Positions 51,601-63,700 of a DNA stretch of 64,000 bases are shown piece after piece. The translations under genes were made by a program, and so were the position numbers. Under the pieces are notes generated by a model. It did no database searches, was not told where the DNA came from, and worked only from the letters and a program-made list of their open reading frames with translations. Position 1 is the stretch's first letter. Each line of letters starts with the position of its first letter. The DNA is taken from assembly GCA_016801885.1 (NCBI GenBank), contig JAFBJY010001471.1, positions 62,001 through 126,000 of the forward strand. Reading direction: 5' to 3'. The stretch is from Toxotes chatareus. Its lineage: Eukaryota; Chordata; Actinopteri; Toxotidae.

Positions 51601-52195
51601 CCTAGAGAGAGGCTGTGCGGGCCTGCCAGTGAGGCACCCTGGGAGCTGGATGATTGGTGCCTTTTTTAGGGTACCCGGCCATGTGCAGAGTGGAGGTGCA
51701 TTCCTTCACCACCACCTATATCATGTGTGTATCCCACTTGCTTGGTTAAGTGGGCAGCAATGCCAATCTCTAGGGGTCAAGTCCAAAGCACACGCCTTTC
51801 TTTGACATGTAATGAAGGTTAATGGATTAAATAACAAAGACACAAAAGTGTCAAAGGGCTGGTGGCATCAGATGGAGTTGACTCATGCCTTTACCATGCT
51901 GTTTTGCTCCAAATGAGACTTCAGTTTTGGTCCCCATATGAATGAATGAGGGTTGGAAAATGGAAAACGTGCAAATGTCCTCAAGTGCAACAAAAGCTCA
52001 AGAAGGTCCACAGAGGCCTGTGGCGTGATGTTGAGCTGACCCGTTCTTTACCATGCTGTTTTTCTTCAAAGGGTTTTCTTTAAATCCCCATCTATACGTT
52101 GGCCATAGATGAGAATGTAATTTCAAATTCTAATCTAGCGTGGTCCGAATGAATTTAAATTCCAATTAATCTATGGCGGAGTCCTAGATGAAAAT
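48700..52195. repeat. Composite satellite, about 1.1-kb unit, about 3.2 copies
   Basis: Marker GAACATATAACAGC (or GAATATAACAGC) falls at about 49278, 50394 and 51488, giving periods of about 1116 and 1095. Within each unit, in order, are: two diverged direct copies of a monomer resembling the satellite at 52.2-56.4 kb (CCATGCTGTTTTGCC, ATATGAATGAATGAGG); three or four copies of a subrepeat of about 45 bp (AATCTAATCTATAGCGTGGT); two inverted monomers (CAACTCAACATGACCC, CCTCATTCATTTCCTATGGG); and a segment of about 350 bp with CATTTACCCAC, ACAAGCATGCACATGCACTA, GAGGCACCCTGGGG and GGTGCCTTTTCAGGGTACC. That last segment resembles a dispersed fish repeat. No gene is present. Confidence 0.8.
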
Positions 52196-55100
52196 TTGGA
52201 ATTAACCTGTTAAAATCACAAAATTCCTCAAAATAAGCCAAAAATATAGTTGTGGGGTCATGTTGAGTTGAGTTATTCCTTTTCCAGCTTTTCTGAGTGA
52301 AAATGGACTTCAGTTTTGGCCCCATAGGGGTGAATGGGGCTTGGAACATGGAATATGTCCAAAAGTTGTCAAAATGGCAAAACACACTCAGAATAAGCCA
52401 AAAGAGGTTGTGGGGGCATTAGAGTTGAGATTATCCTTTACCATGCCATTTGGTGAAAAAGAACTTCAGTTTTTGGCCCCATAGGGATGATGGCTTGGAA
52501 ATGGAATATTGAAATGTCAAAAGTCACAAAAAGTCTAAAATAGCAAAAGAGGTTGTGGGGCATGTTGAGTTGAGTTATCCTTATCCAGCTTTCTTGGAGA
52601 AAAAGTGGACTTCAGTTTTGGCCCCCATAGGATGAATGGGGTTGAATATGGAATATGTGCAAATGTTGTCAAAATGCAAAAACCCTCAGAATATGCAAAA
52701 AAGGGTTGTGGGGCATGAGTTGATATTAAGCCTTACCATGCCATTTTGGTGAAAATGAACTTCAGTTTTGGACCCCATAGGCATAATGGACTTGGAACAT
52801 GGAATATGTGTAAATGTCCAAAATCCAAAATTCCTCAAAATAAGCCAAAGAGGGTTTGGGGCCATGTTGAGTTTAGATTATGCCTTATCCAGCTTTCCTG
52901 GTGAAAAAGTGGACTTCAGTTTTGGCCCCTATAGGGGTGAATGGGGCTTGGAACATGGAATTGTGCAAATGTTGTCAAAATGGCAAAAACACACTCAGAA
53001 TAAGCCAAAGAGGTTGTGGGTCATGTTAAGTTGAGACATGCCTTTTAAAATGCCATTTGTTTTGAAAAAAGTGAACTTCATTTTTGGCCCATTAAGGATG
53101 AATGGGGTTTGGAATATGGAATTGTACAAATGTTGTAAAAAGGAAAAAACACCTCAGAATAAGCCAAAAGGGTTGTGGGTCATGTCAAATTGAGATTATG
53201 CCTTTAACTGGTATTTTGTGGAAAAGTGAACTTCAGTTTTTGGCCTAAGGATGAATGGGGTTTTTGGGAAAATGGAATATGTCCATATGTTGTCAAAATG
53301 GAAAAAACACACTCAAAAAAAGCCAGAAAAGGGTTGGGGTCATGTTGAGTTGAAATTATCCTTTACCATGCTATTTTGTGAAAAGTGAACTTCAGTTTTT
53401 TGGGGCCCCTAAAGGGTGAATGGGCTTGGAACATGGAATATTGCAAATGTCTTAAAGTCACAAAATTCCTCAAAATAAGCCAAAAAGAGGGGTTGTGGGG
53501 TCATGTTGGTTGGGTTATGCCCTATCCAGCTTTTCTGAGGAAAAGTTGACTTCAGTTTTGGCCCCCTTAAGGGATGAATGGGGCTTGGAACATGGAATGT
53601 GTGCAAAAGTTGTCAAAATGGTAAAAGACACACTCAGAATAAGCCAAAAAGGGGTTCTGGGTATGTTAGGTTGAGTATGCCTTTAAGATGCCATTTTTTG
53701 TGAAAAGTGAACTTATTTTTGGGCTCCATAAGGATGAATGGGGTTTGGAATATGGAATATGTGCAATGTTGTTAAAATGGCAACAAACACAGTAAAAATG
53801 AGCCAAAAGAGGGTTTGGGGTCATGTTAAGTTGAGGTTATGCCTTTACCATGCTTTGTGTGAAAAAGTGAACTTCCAGTTTTTTGGGGCCCATAAGGATG
53901 AATGGGGTTTGGAATATGGAATATGTGAATTTGTCAAAATGGCAACAAAAACAGTCAGAATGAGCCAAAGAGGGTTTGGGGTCATGTAAATTAGATTATG
54001 CCTTTACCATGCTATTTTGTATGAAAAAATGAACTTCGTTTTGGCCCCATAGGATGAATGGTTTGGAATATGGAATATGTGCAAATGTTGTCAAAAAGGA
54101 AAAACACAGTCAGAATAGAGCCAAAAGAGGGTTGTGGGGTCATGTTAGTTGAGATTATTCCTTTCCCTGCTATTTGCATGAAAAAGTGAACTTCAGTTTT
54201 GGGCCCCATAAAGGGAAAAATGGAGTTTGGAATATGGAATATGTCAACTTTCCTAAAGTCCAAAATTCACTCAAAATAAGCCAAAAGAAGGGGTTTTGGG
54301 GCCCTGTTGAGTTTAGGTTACCTTATCCAGCTTTTCTGAGGAAAAATGGATTTCATTTTTAGCCCCATAGGGATGAATGGGGCTTGAACATGGAATGTGC
54401 AAATGTTGTCAAAATGGCAAAGACACACTCAGATAAGCCAAAAGAGGGTTGGGGTCATGTTAGTTGAGATTATGCCTTTACCATGCTATTTATTGTGAAA
54501 AGTGAACTTCCCGTTTTGGGCCCATAAGGATGAATGGGTTGGAATATGGAATATTGCAAATGTTGTCAAAATGGCAAAAACACAGTCAGACTGAGCCAAA
54601 AGAGGGTTGTGGGGTCATGTTGAGTTGAGATCATGCCTTATCCAGCTTTTCTGAGTGAAAAAGTGGATTTCATTTTTGGCTATAGGATGAATGGGTTTGG
54701 AACATGGAATGTGTGCAATGTTGTCAAAATGGCAAAAAACACCTCAGAATAAGCCAAAGAGGGTTGTGGGGTTATTTAAAAATTGAGATTATGCCTTTAC
54801 CAGTATTTTTTGAAAAGTGAACTTCAGTTTTTGGCCCATAAGGATGAATGGTTTTTGGGAAAATGGAATATGTGCAAATGTTGTCAAAATGGCAACAAAC
54901 ACAGTCAGAATAGCCAAAAGAGGTTTGGGGTCATGTTAAATTTTAGATTATTCCCTTTTCCATGCTATTTATTGTGAAAAAGTGGACTGTTTTGGCATAA
55001 GGATGAATGGAGTTTGGGAAAATGGAATATGAATGTTCAAAATGGCAAAAAACACAGTCAGAATGACCAAAAAGGTTGTGGGTCATGTTGAGTTGAGATC

Positions 55101-56450
55101 ATGCCTTATCCAGCTTTCTGAGGAAAAAGTGGATTTCATTTTTTTGGCCCTTAGGATGAATGGGGTTTGGACATGGAATGTGGAAATGTTTCCCAAAAAG
55201 GCAAAAACACCTCAGAATAAGCCAAAAGGGTTGTGGGGTTATGTTAAGTTGGGTTATGCCTTACCATGCTATTTTGTATGAAAGTGAACTTCAGTTTTTG
55301 GGCATAAGGATGAATGGGTTTTGGAATATGGAATATGCAAATGTTGTCAAAATGGCAACAAACACAGTCAGAATGAGCCAAAAGAGGGTTGTGGGGTCAT
55401 GTTATTGAGATTATTCCTTTAACCATGTATTTTGCATGAAAAAGTGAATAGTTTTGGGCCCCTATAGGATGAATGGAGTTTGGGAAAATGGAATATTTCA
55501 ACTTTCCTTAAAGTCCAAATTCCCCAAAATAAGCCAAAAAAGGTTGTGGGGCCATGTTGAGTTTAGATTATCCCCATCCCGCTTTTTTGGTGAAAAGGGG
55601 TTTATTTTTTTCCCCCTAGGGATGAAAGGGGCTTTGGGAAAATGGGAATGTGCAAATGTTGTCAAAAAGAAAAACCCTCAGAATAAGCCAAAAAAGGGTT
55701 GGGTCATGTTGTTGAGACTATGCCTTTAAATATTTTGTGTGGAAAAAGGGAAATTATTTTGGGCCCATAAGGATGAATGGGGGTTTTTGGAATATGAAAA
55801 ATAAATTTAAAAATGTTTTTAAAATGGCAAAAACACATCAGAATAGCCAAAAAAAGGGTGGGGGATGTTGGTTGATATGCCCTTATAGCTTTTTGATGAA
55901 AAATGGATTTTTTTTGGGGCCCCCCAGGGGTGAATGGGGTTTGGAAATGGAATTTGCAAATGTTGTCAAAAAGGCAAAAAAACCTCAGAATAAACCAAAA
56001 AGGGGGTGGGGTTATTTAAATTAGTTACCTTTCCATTTTTTTGTAAAAAAGTGAACCAGTTTTTTGGGTATAAGGATGAATGGGTTTTGGAATATGGAAT
56101 ATATGCAAATCATTGTCAAAATGGCATAAACACAGTCAGAATAGGCAAAAAGAGGGTTGTGGGGTCATGTCCAAGTTGAGATTATGCCTTTACCATGCTA
56201 TTTTGTATGAAAAAGTGAACTTCAGTTTTGGGTATAAGGATGAATGGGTTTTGGAATATGGAATATGTAGCGTTGTCAAAATGGCAACAAAGCATTCAGA
56301 ATGAGCCAAGAGGTTGTGGGGGTTATAGTTGAGGATTATGCCCTTTGCCATGCTATTTATTGTGAAAAAAGTGAACTTCAGTTTTTGGGCCCCATAAGGA
56401 TGAGGCTGAATTTGGAATATAAGAATATATGTGCAAATGTTGTGAAAAAT
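52196..56450. repeat. Satellite array, about 157-bp monomer, about 27 copies
   Basis: I counted 27 occurrences of the AATAAGCCAAA/AATGAGCCAAA marker from 52226 to 56302, a mean spacing of about 157 bp. Each monomer reads GTTGTGGGGTCATGTTGAGT, then TGAGATTATGCCTT, a variable core, GTGAACTTCAGTTTTGGCCC, CATAAGGATGAATGGGG, TTGGAATATGGAATATGTGC and AAATGTTGTCAAAATGGCAA. The core has two types: TATCCAGCTTTTCTGAG and ACCATGCTATTTTGTG. They alternate at the left end (52.2-53.0 kb), giving a dimer of about 310 bp; the second type dominates later. Quality or divergence worsens around 55.5-56.0 kb. Open frames such as 55033-55281 merely follow the monomer. Confidence 0.9.
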
Positions 56451-57949
56451 GTCAAGAAAAATCTTCATAATTCTTATTTAATATGTGTGATAGATAATTT
56501 TATGATAATGTCTAAATGCACCCAATTTTAAGTCGATGAGAAAAGCTGGTGAGTGTTTTATTCAAAATATATTAAAATATATGTGAATATGGAAAAACTT
56601 CCAAAATTCTATCTACCATATTGTCCTTGCCCTGAATGTTCATTTTTTATTATTAGGTTTTTACAAGGTACATTGTCTGATCTGGACAAAATTGATATCA
56701 GAGAAATCAGAAAAAAGAGCCTGATTTTTGGTATATTTTTTTAAAGTGGCAGAGTGTTGGCAGAAGGAGAAATGGGTCACCTTCCAGAATGTCAATATAC
56801 CCACTTTCGGAGAAAATCAGATATAGATGAAAATGGAGACTACGGCGTTCGTCTCAGTGTGCTCTACAAAATGAGGCTATGTTTGAGAAAGGGTTTCCCC
56901 TTTTTAGGGAGTGGTAAAGCCAGTTGAAAGTCCTGGACTCAAGTCCGGTTTCTTGGAAAAGGGAGGTTGTAGAATGGGCCAGCTCTAGCTCCCCCCATTG
57001 TGTGTGTTTACCCAGTCCATGCAGAGGTACCCAAGCCTCAAAGTCCTGCCAGGACTTAGGGTTTCGGGAGTTATGAACATTTCAAGTTCCCCCCCACTAG
57101 AAGCCGAATGGGAGAGTGAAATTTTAAAGTGTGAGGAGGGCCAAAGTGTCCCCAGAAAGTGCTTAGGAGCACGTTTAGAGCCTTGTGAAGTCTTTTGGAT
57201 ATGGTTTTTGGGTACCTATTTGCCTTGATCTTGAAAGTAACCTCTATAGTCTTTAGATTTTTTTGTTTCTGTGTTGGGTGTTGTTTATAATGTTGTCATT
57301 ATACACCGTGATGCTCATAGTGTTGTTTGTAATTACACGTAATTGTCATTGTTCTCCACCAGTTCACTATTGAGCTTTGCCTTTACAAATGGTCACGTTG
57401 TGAGGGTTTGATGTGTCCTTGTTGTAGAGAGGGCCGGCTGGTCATTGTCTATTCAGTAGTTGGCTTATTATATCTCAAAGGCTGACTTGAGGGCTTTTGG
57501 GTTGAGCAACCAGCTCATCATGTCTTCCACCAAAACCTTTCTTATTACCTTTTTTCACCTTATATTGACTTATTGGTCTTCATTGATGAAGCCCCTGATT
57601 CCTGCAAACTCCACTTTCTCACCTCCCTCTCACCAGTCTGTAGCTGTCCATCTCTCCAGAAGGCCTTGGTGCATGCTGGGAGCTGGAGCCCTGGCCATGC
57701 AGGGGAGTGAAGGTGGCGTTCACGGTCAGCCGATCCAACCTGTAGGACGTTCACCTCACCACCAGCCCGGTTAGGTGTAGGGACCTGAGTCCTTCCTTCT
57801 TTTCGAAGGAAGGGAAGGGGAAGAAATAGGATTTTTTAAAGCAAAATCAAAGAAAAATGAATTAAAACTAAAAGGATTTCCTAAAACAGGAAAAAAACTG
57901 TTTTTTAATTAAACCGATCAATAAATAATAATCAATAAATCAAATGGAA
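56451..57949. other. Intergenic, no gene recognised
   Basis: AT-rich to 56750, then mixed. 57580-57780 is more GC-rich, with CATGCTGGGAGCTGGAGCCC and a 104-codon plus-strand frame ending at 57774, but no domain is recognisable. Confidence 0.4.
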
Positions 57950-58929
57950 GTGTGCCAGCAACGTTTACGATCACAGATGGATCTTCTTCAGGTAGGCACA
58001 CCGATAAAAAGAAAAGTCCTGCTGCAGCCTGGAAGATGTATTATATACATGCAGATCAGAGCAGGAATGAGTGCAGCTCTCCTATCTGCTCTCTATATAC
58101 ACAAGTGATGGGTTTTTTTAACAAGTGCGTCTTTTGAATGAACTTAGGTTTTAAGAGTTTTAACTTAAAAATAAAAGGTTTTTAAAAGGTGTATTTCACT
58201 AATAATGTATATTTTAACATAAAATAAGCATTTTAAGAGTGCATTTCACCTAATAATGTATTTTTTAACATAAAATACCTTTTAACATAAAAATCATAAT
58301 ATTTATAATAATTAAATAAAAATAATGTTTTTAAACTAAAATCAATTGCTTTTAATTATTATCATTATTGCTTTTTGTTTTATTATTATTATATTTTTGT
58401 TTTCTAATTTTACAGTTTTTATATATGATTTTTCCTGTTTTTATCTTTTGAAACAATGAACATAGAATTGAACTATGGATAAAATTAACATAGAAAATAA
58501 TTGGTTAGGGTTGGGAGTTACCTAATAGGGGTTTGGGCTAAAAATAAATAATGAAAGTGGTTAGGGTTAGGATTATTAGCAATTAGGGTTGGGGCTAAAA
58601 TAAATAATTAGGGTTAGAGTTTGGGGGTTGGTGCCTGTCTCAATTGGAGACAGTGCTGGGTTAGGACACATAGGTTATGTAGTTTTAATTTGTCCATATT
58701 TGTGGTTAAATTGCACTAGCTCAGGGAGCTCTGGGTCGATCATTAAAATAGCAATCATTCTTGTTTGAGTGGCATGTTGTTTATTAAGATTCTCTTGTCC
58801 TGGATACATGGGATCCCCATGGATTCCCGTTGAACATAGGCGTAAAGGGTGGGTTTATCTAAGTGCTTACATATATAAAAAAAAGTTAACTCGTCACAAA
58901 ACTGAAAGTGCTAAATCAACAATAAAATT

Positions 58930-58960
<31 letters not shown>

Positions 58961-59329
58961 TTCTCATAAAAGAAGATAAAATTTTGAGATCATAAAATCT
59001 ATAAACAAATAGCACCATTACCCCAAGCATTACAATATATACATATAAATAAAATGGGATAAAACATATTTTACTCACTTGCATGATTTATTTTTAAAAA
59101 AAGGGAGACAGGGGGTTTTTAAAGCATATGTGAGTAAGTTTCTTAAAAAGTGTAAAATAAGTGCTATAATAAAGAACCAGATTAAAAATCACAATATTTT
59201 GTGGCAGAGTAGTACATTTAAGAATCATGAGCAATAAAATGTTCTTTATTAAAGTCCTTTATTGTGTTTGTGGTGCTTCTCCTCTGTAGGTGGCATGGCT
59301 GATGGCTGTCGCTCATCTCCCAATCTCCC
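57950..59329. other. AT-rich intergenic with simple repeats
   Basis: 58165-58300 contains two to three copies of a unit of about 65 bp with GCATTTCACCTAATAATGTA and TTTTAACATAAAAT. 58490-58640 holds degenerate GGTTAGGGTT/AATTAGGGTTGGGGC strings. A CA run followed by TATATA lies at about 58931-58960. No gene. The last 100 bases (about 59240-59330) may be the 3' untranslated part of the Penelope-like element that follows on the minus strand. Confidence 0.5.
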
Positions 59330-61450
59330 CTCCCACCCTCACCTGACATTTCAGGCCCATGGGGCCCTAGTTTTCAAACGTCAATCCACCCCCCTCCTCC
59401 ACCTGCGTTGACCTCCCGTCCAGGTGGGGCAACTTTCCAGGCCCATTGCTCTGAGTCGGTGTGTGGGGTGTGTGCGGAAGTGTGTGGTTAGCGGGGTATT
59501 AATGTCTCCTTTAATATTGTATATGTGTTGTTTAATTCTATTCTAAATACTGTTGACTTTTTTCTCCTATGTATAACAGATGGCATTCTTCCACTCCAGG
59601 CAGTAGATGGCGTTGCTGTCCGGGAAAAGGTGCCTTTTCATGAAATCCCCCTGCCACTGTGTGGATTGAAAGGAATTTAGTTTGTTTGAAGGCCCAGTGA
59701 GGTTGGGGTCTTTTGTGAGTAATTGTGTGTCTTTTGAAGGGGGCTGTACCAAAACATCTTTTGAGGTTTTGTTTTTCCTTAGGGCCGAGATTATGTTGAA
59801 ATTTTGTAAATGTTGGATGATTTAATAAAGTTTTCTGAAAATTTTTTTTAAGTGAATGTTGGAGTTCAATGTATTGTTTGGAAAGGTCATTAAAGGGATA
59901 TACGTCACTTCCTGGGTTGGTTGTCGTCATTTCCTAACTGTAAGTGGGGTTATGACCCTGTTGGAGAGTGGATGGTCGCCAGCGTGGTGCTCTTGCCCCG
60001 TCTTGGAGGAATCGGAGGGTAACCCCTCCGTCAACAGGTGAACAGAATTGAGGTTGCATTGGAAAGTCGGTTGGAGTAAAATATTCGGGAAATCTGATGA
60101 TTTGTGATTTTATGCCTTTAAAGGTGTTTTGGTGATAGCTGGATTTATGCAAGAGAGCATGGGTGTCGGTGGGTTTAAGTACACTTTGGTAGAAGTTTTT
60201 TTTATTTTTATCTGTTAATTGAAAGAATACTGAGTGTCCAGAAAGTTTATATTATTATGATCCAATGTAGCTTATTTTAATTGATGGATGGTGAGTTTTT
60301 AAAAATTAACAAATTCTAGGAATTTGGCTTCCCCGTGTGCCCATGCCCCGATGATGTCACCCAGAAAGGGAAAGAAAAATAATGGTTGTGAGGGCTTTTT
60401 CAGGGGGGCACCTCTCTCCACTCCCCCATATAGAGGTTTGCGTGGGATGAGTGCGTACCATGGGCCCATTCGTCCGTGGACCTTAAGTATAGTTATTGTC
60501 AAATGAAAGTCATTACATGTTAGGCAGATTTCCAATAGTTGTATGATTTCATTATCGGCCTGCAACTGTCCGGGTATCTATTGAAAATTATCGTATTGTC
60601 TTAAACCCATAACTGTTCAATGTTTTTAAAGACTGTCTATCGATGGTGAAGGGATGGCGTTCTCCGGCAGGAGCAGAGGGGATTTATCAATGAAAGGTAA
60701 GTGTCATTTTAAATAACTTGGATGCTTAGTGGAAAGTGGTCCTAAAGCAGTCGATGTATTGAGATCGTTGTAGTTATGCTATTACAGTCACACGATTGGT
60801 CTGCCTGGAGGAATGATATTGGTACTGCCCCGTTGTAGTTCCTTGTGAATTTCGGGAGGGGGTAGAAAGCAGGCGTTCCGTGGTTGTCTGAGCTGAACAG
60901 GAAGTCCGTTGTTTGGCTGAAATGTATTTTTTGCTATTAAATTTGAACTATGGTCCGGTTTTGGGTTTAAAGCGGCTGTTGGAGACTGGCTGTATCGGTT
61001 TGTAATTTTTATTGTTTTTGATTTCTGTTAACGGGCGTACTGCTGTCTGTCCATGATTACTATTTTGGACCCTTTTTGTCTGCTGGTTTAATGATAATAT
61101 CGGTTATTTTGGATTGATTCTATGATTTTCGTTCTTCCTGACCAGTTACTTATTAGAGTTTGTATTCTGGCGGTGTATCTATTCGTCAGTATGTGGTGGA
61201 AATGAGCGTTTTATCCTGTTGTCTGGTTGGCCCCTGGTTCCAATTCGATGGGGGGGTAAATGGTTTTTATCAGTTTTTTGGTTTGAAAGTGATCCAGTAT
61301 TTTTTTTTTGGGTGGTATTGATAGATGTCTCCGGGTTCCTCCTATGAAGGACAGGGGCGGGATTAAGTTAGCCCTTCTCCAGCAAAACAATTTGGGCAGG
61401 GTTTGGGTGAAAAAAGCGTGGCTAAATTAGAATATTTGATTCGATCCCAA
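59330..61450 (-). pseudogene. Penelope-like element 2: RT plus GIY-YIG endonuclease, frameshifted
   Basis: A nearly complete Penelope-like polyprotein core on the minus strand, split over several frames. From N to C: a Y-H-P-K-K-K block near 61290 and a P-F-T-P-P-S-N-W block near 61230; IIIKPADK then KIVIMDRQQY after a two-base slip (61038-61098); MQADNEIIQLLEICLTCNDF (from 60565); FLGDIIGAWAHGEAKFLEF at about 60305-60370, where the catalytic Y-x-D-D reads F-L-G-D; VLKPTDTHALLHKSSYHQNT (60123-60182); EVTYIPLMTF (near 59890-59920); IISALRKNKTSKDVLV; and then GIY-YIG. In the endonuclease, AIYCLEW (59591-59611) and YIGE (59562-59573) lie in different frames, followed by NRIKQHIYNIK and a W-I near the end. 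Such elements copy by target-primed reverse transcription. Disrupted active sites make this copy non-functional as written, unless the breaks are consensus errors. Confidence 0.8.
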
Positions 61451-63700
61451 GTCAGGTCTGGGGACGGAGGGCAGTTTTCCCGGTGGCGCAGCAGTCTGGT
61501 TTTAGCAGGTGATCTTATGTGTTCGGGTGTGTACGGTTACATCGCGGAAGGAGGTGAGGGGCTGACACCGGAGGAGAAAGCAATTAATCTCTCTGCCGCG
61601 TACCTGTTCCACTGAGTGAGTTTAAAAATTCTTTAACTGTGTCGTGACACCAGTGTTTGAATATTGTTTTTCTGTCGGTGTTGTCAGTGAATATTATCTG
61701 AAGTTGTTTTAAAACTGATTATCTGGGATAGAATCGGTGATGGAAGGTGGTAGAAATGCATTGATTGATAGCTGTTAAATGTTTCTCTGCCCCTAGGGAA
61801 CCTGGGAGAATTGAGGGAGTGGGATAGAAATGCCAGCATTGGAAATACCCTGGGCTTTCCTATATGCCACCCGTAACTTTTTATTTGTGGTTTTGTGTGG
61901 GTCCTGGTCTTTGTTGTTAAGGCCAAAACACCACCATTCCATTTTGGGTGAGGGATTTTTCTCCAGGAGCTTCCAGAGGTGGTAAGTGGTGGCTCCAGGG
62001 TAGCTGCTATTTGTATCTGCTGATTGCTGTATGGTGGGATGCGGTTCAGGTTGGAGTCTCCGATGAACCAAAGATTGGCTTTGTGCCTCGGGACCCCAGT
62101 CTGTTGCTTGGCTCCCTGTCTAGCTTTATGGTAAGTTGGTGTGAGTATGTCTAAATTGGAACTGGAACTGTCCTGTATTCTGACTTTTGTCTACTGTGGG
62201 TGTCGGGGTAACAGCACCTGGTGGTTCTGGAGGCCCCGTTTCCCAGAAGGTAAATGGGGATTTTGAAGTGGGGATCAGAGATGATATTTTTGTGAAAGGT
62301 CGTCAATTATTATGCTTATCAGACCCATATCTCATCATGTGTTTTCCCCACTTCGGGTTTGAATGGTGTCACCACTACCCCCCGGCTGGGGACCCAGGTG
62401 CAGGCCAGGCACGTGGGTCCTATAGGGGGGAACAGGTAAGTCAGGAGTTAGTGACATGAGTAGTGGTTCCTCATCTAAAACACTACTTGGATAAATGAAT
62501 TCTGTTTATGGAAGATGACTGGTCTGTAGGTGGTGCTATTTCTTTTGTTTAGGCTTTGGCTTAGTGAGGGATCTCCTTTTCTGTTTTTTTTTCCAGGTTT
62601 TCCTGAGGTCTTGGGGATGCAAAATCCTCCCAGAATCCGACCTATGAGGACCAGGGCCTGTTTCCCCCAAAAGGGGGTTTCCCTCCTCGGGGCTGTAAAA
62701 GGGGAGGGAGGAGGAGGCTCGTGGAGGGGGGAGGAGGGAGAGGTGCAGGACACGCCATGGGGGGAGGAAGAGGAATCAGGTAAGGGTTCAGAGGTGGGTT
62801 GCACCTGGGTACTGGATAGATCGTCTCTTCCCTTTAAGCCTCCTAACCTTAACTATGGGAGAAGGGGAATTTAAAAAATTTTCTCCTAAGATGGAAGGAG
62901 GCCATGGGGATTTCTTTTTTTAGGGGTAGATTGATTCTGAGGGGAGGAATGCTGTTAGTCCCACCTTTTGGGTTTTTTTTAAAAAAGGGTCAACTAATGT
63001 TGGTTTAGGCCCAGGTATAATGATTTCTGATGGGCGTTGGCCCCCTCAGGGTGGGTAGGGGAAACTCCTGTGTCCCCAGGTTCAAACCCCTGGGACCGTC
63101 CCCATGGGCAGAGGTCAGGCAGAGGGAAGCTGGAGAAAAGGAGGAAAAGTGGCCGGTTGTCGGGAGGATTGAAACAAATTCTCCTTCCCTGTATAGTGTG
63201 TGGATGTAGTTGGTTTGTATCTTTCCTTGCCAGTTGGTTGCACGTTAAATCGTGCGATAAAAAAGGTGGTACTGAGTGAAAAAATGATATTTGTGATGTT
63301 CTAATAAAATCTGAAGGTTTCTTTCACCCAGGTGTCTGTGTTAGCTGCAATGGCCTGTGTGACCTCCTCAGACGGAGAGGAGGGTTTGATAAAGGTGGTT
63401 AATTTTCTGACCTGCTTATACTGCCCTGAGGTGGATTCTGGGTGGTGATAGCTTTGTCTATAATCTGTTTGGGATGTATTGCTTGTAACAATTTAAAATT
63501 TCTTAGCTGCCTGTCTGCTAGCTTCATCCAGTGCTCCCCGTGGTTGAGTGGTGTAGTAGTAGTGGTGGTGTCTGTTCATCCTGTGTGTTCCCTGTCTATC
63601 TGAGTGTTCTGTGTTGGTGTTCTGTCTTCCCTAGGGCCTCTGTTGCTCACCGGTAGGCGGGCCCGGACTGCCTGGACCTCGGGAAAAAAACCATGGTTAA
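61451..63700 (-). mobile_element. Penelope-like element 2: N-terminal and 5' region
   Basis: Upstream continuation of element 2, parallel to 41836-44200. Minus-strand frames at 61793-62071 and 62475-62804 (the second P/S/T-rich, then GKPGKKNRKGDPSLSQSLNK) may be parts of the poorly conserved N-terminus. The plus-strand frames here are the opposite strand of this element. No terminal repeat could be delimited. Confidence 0.45.
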
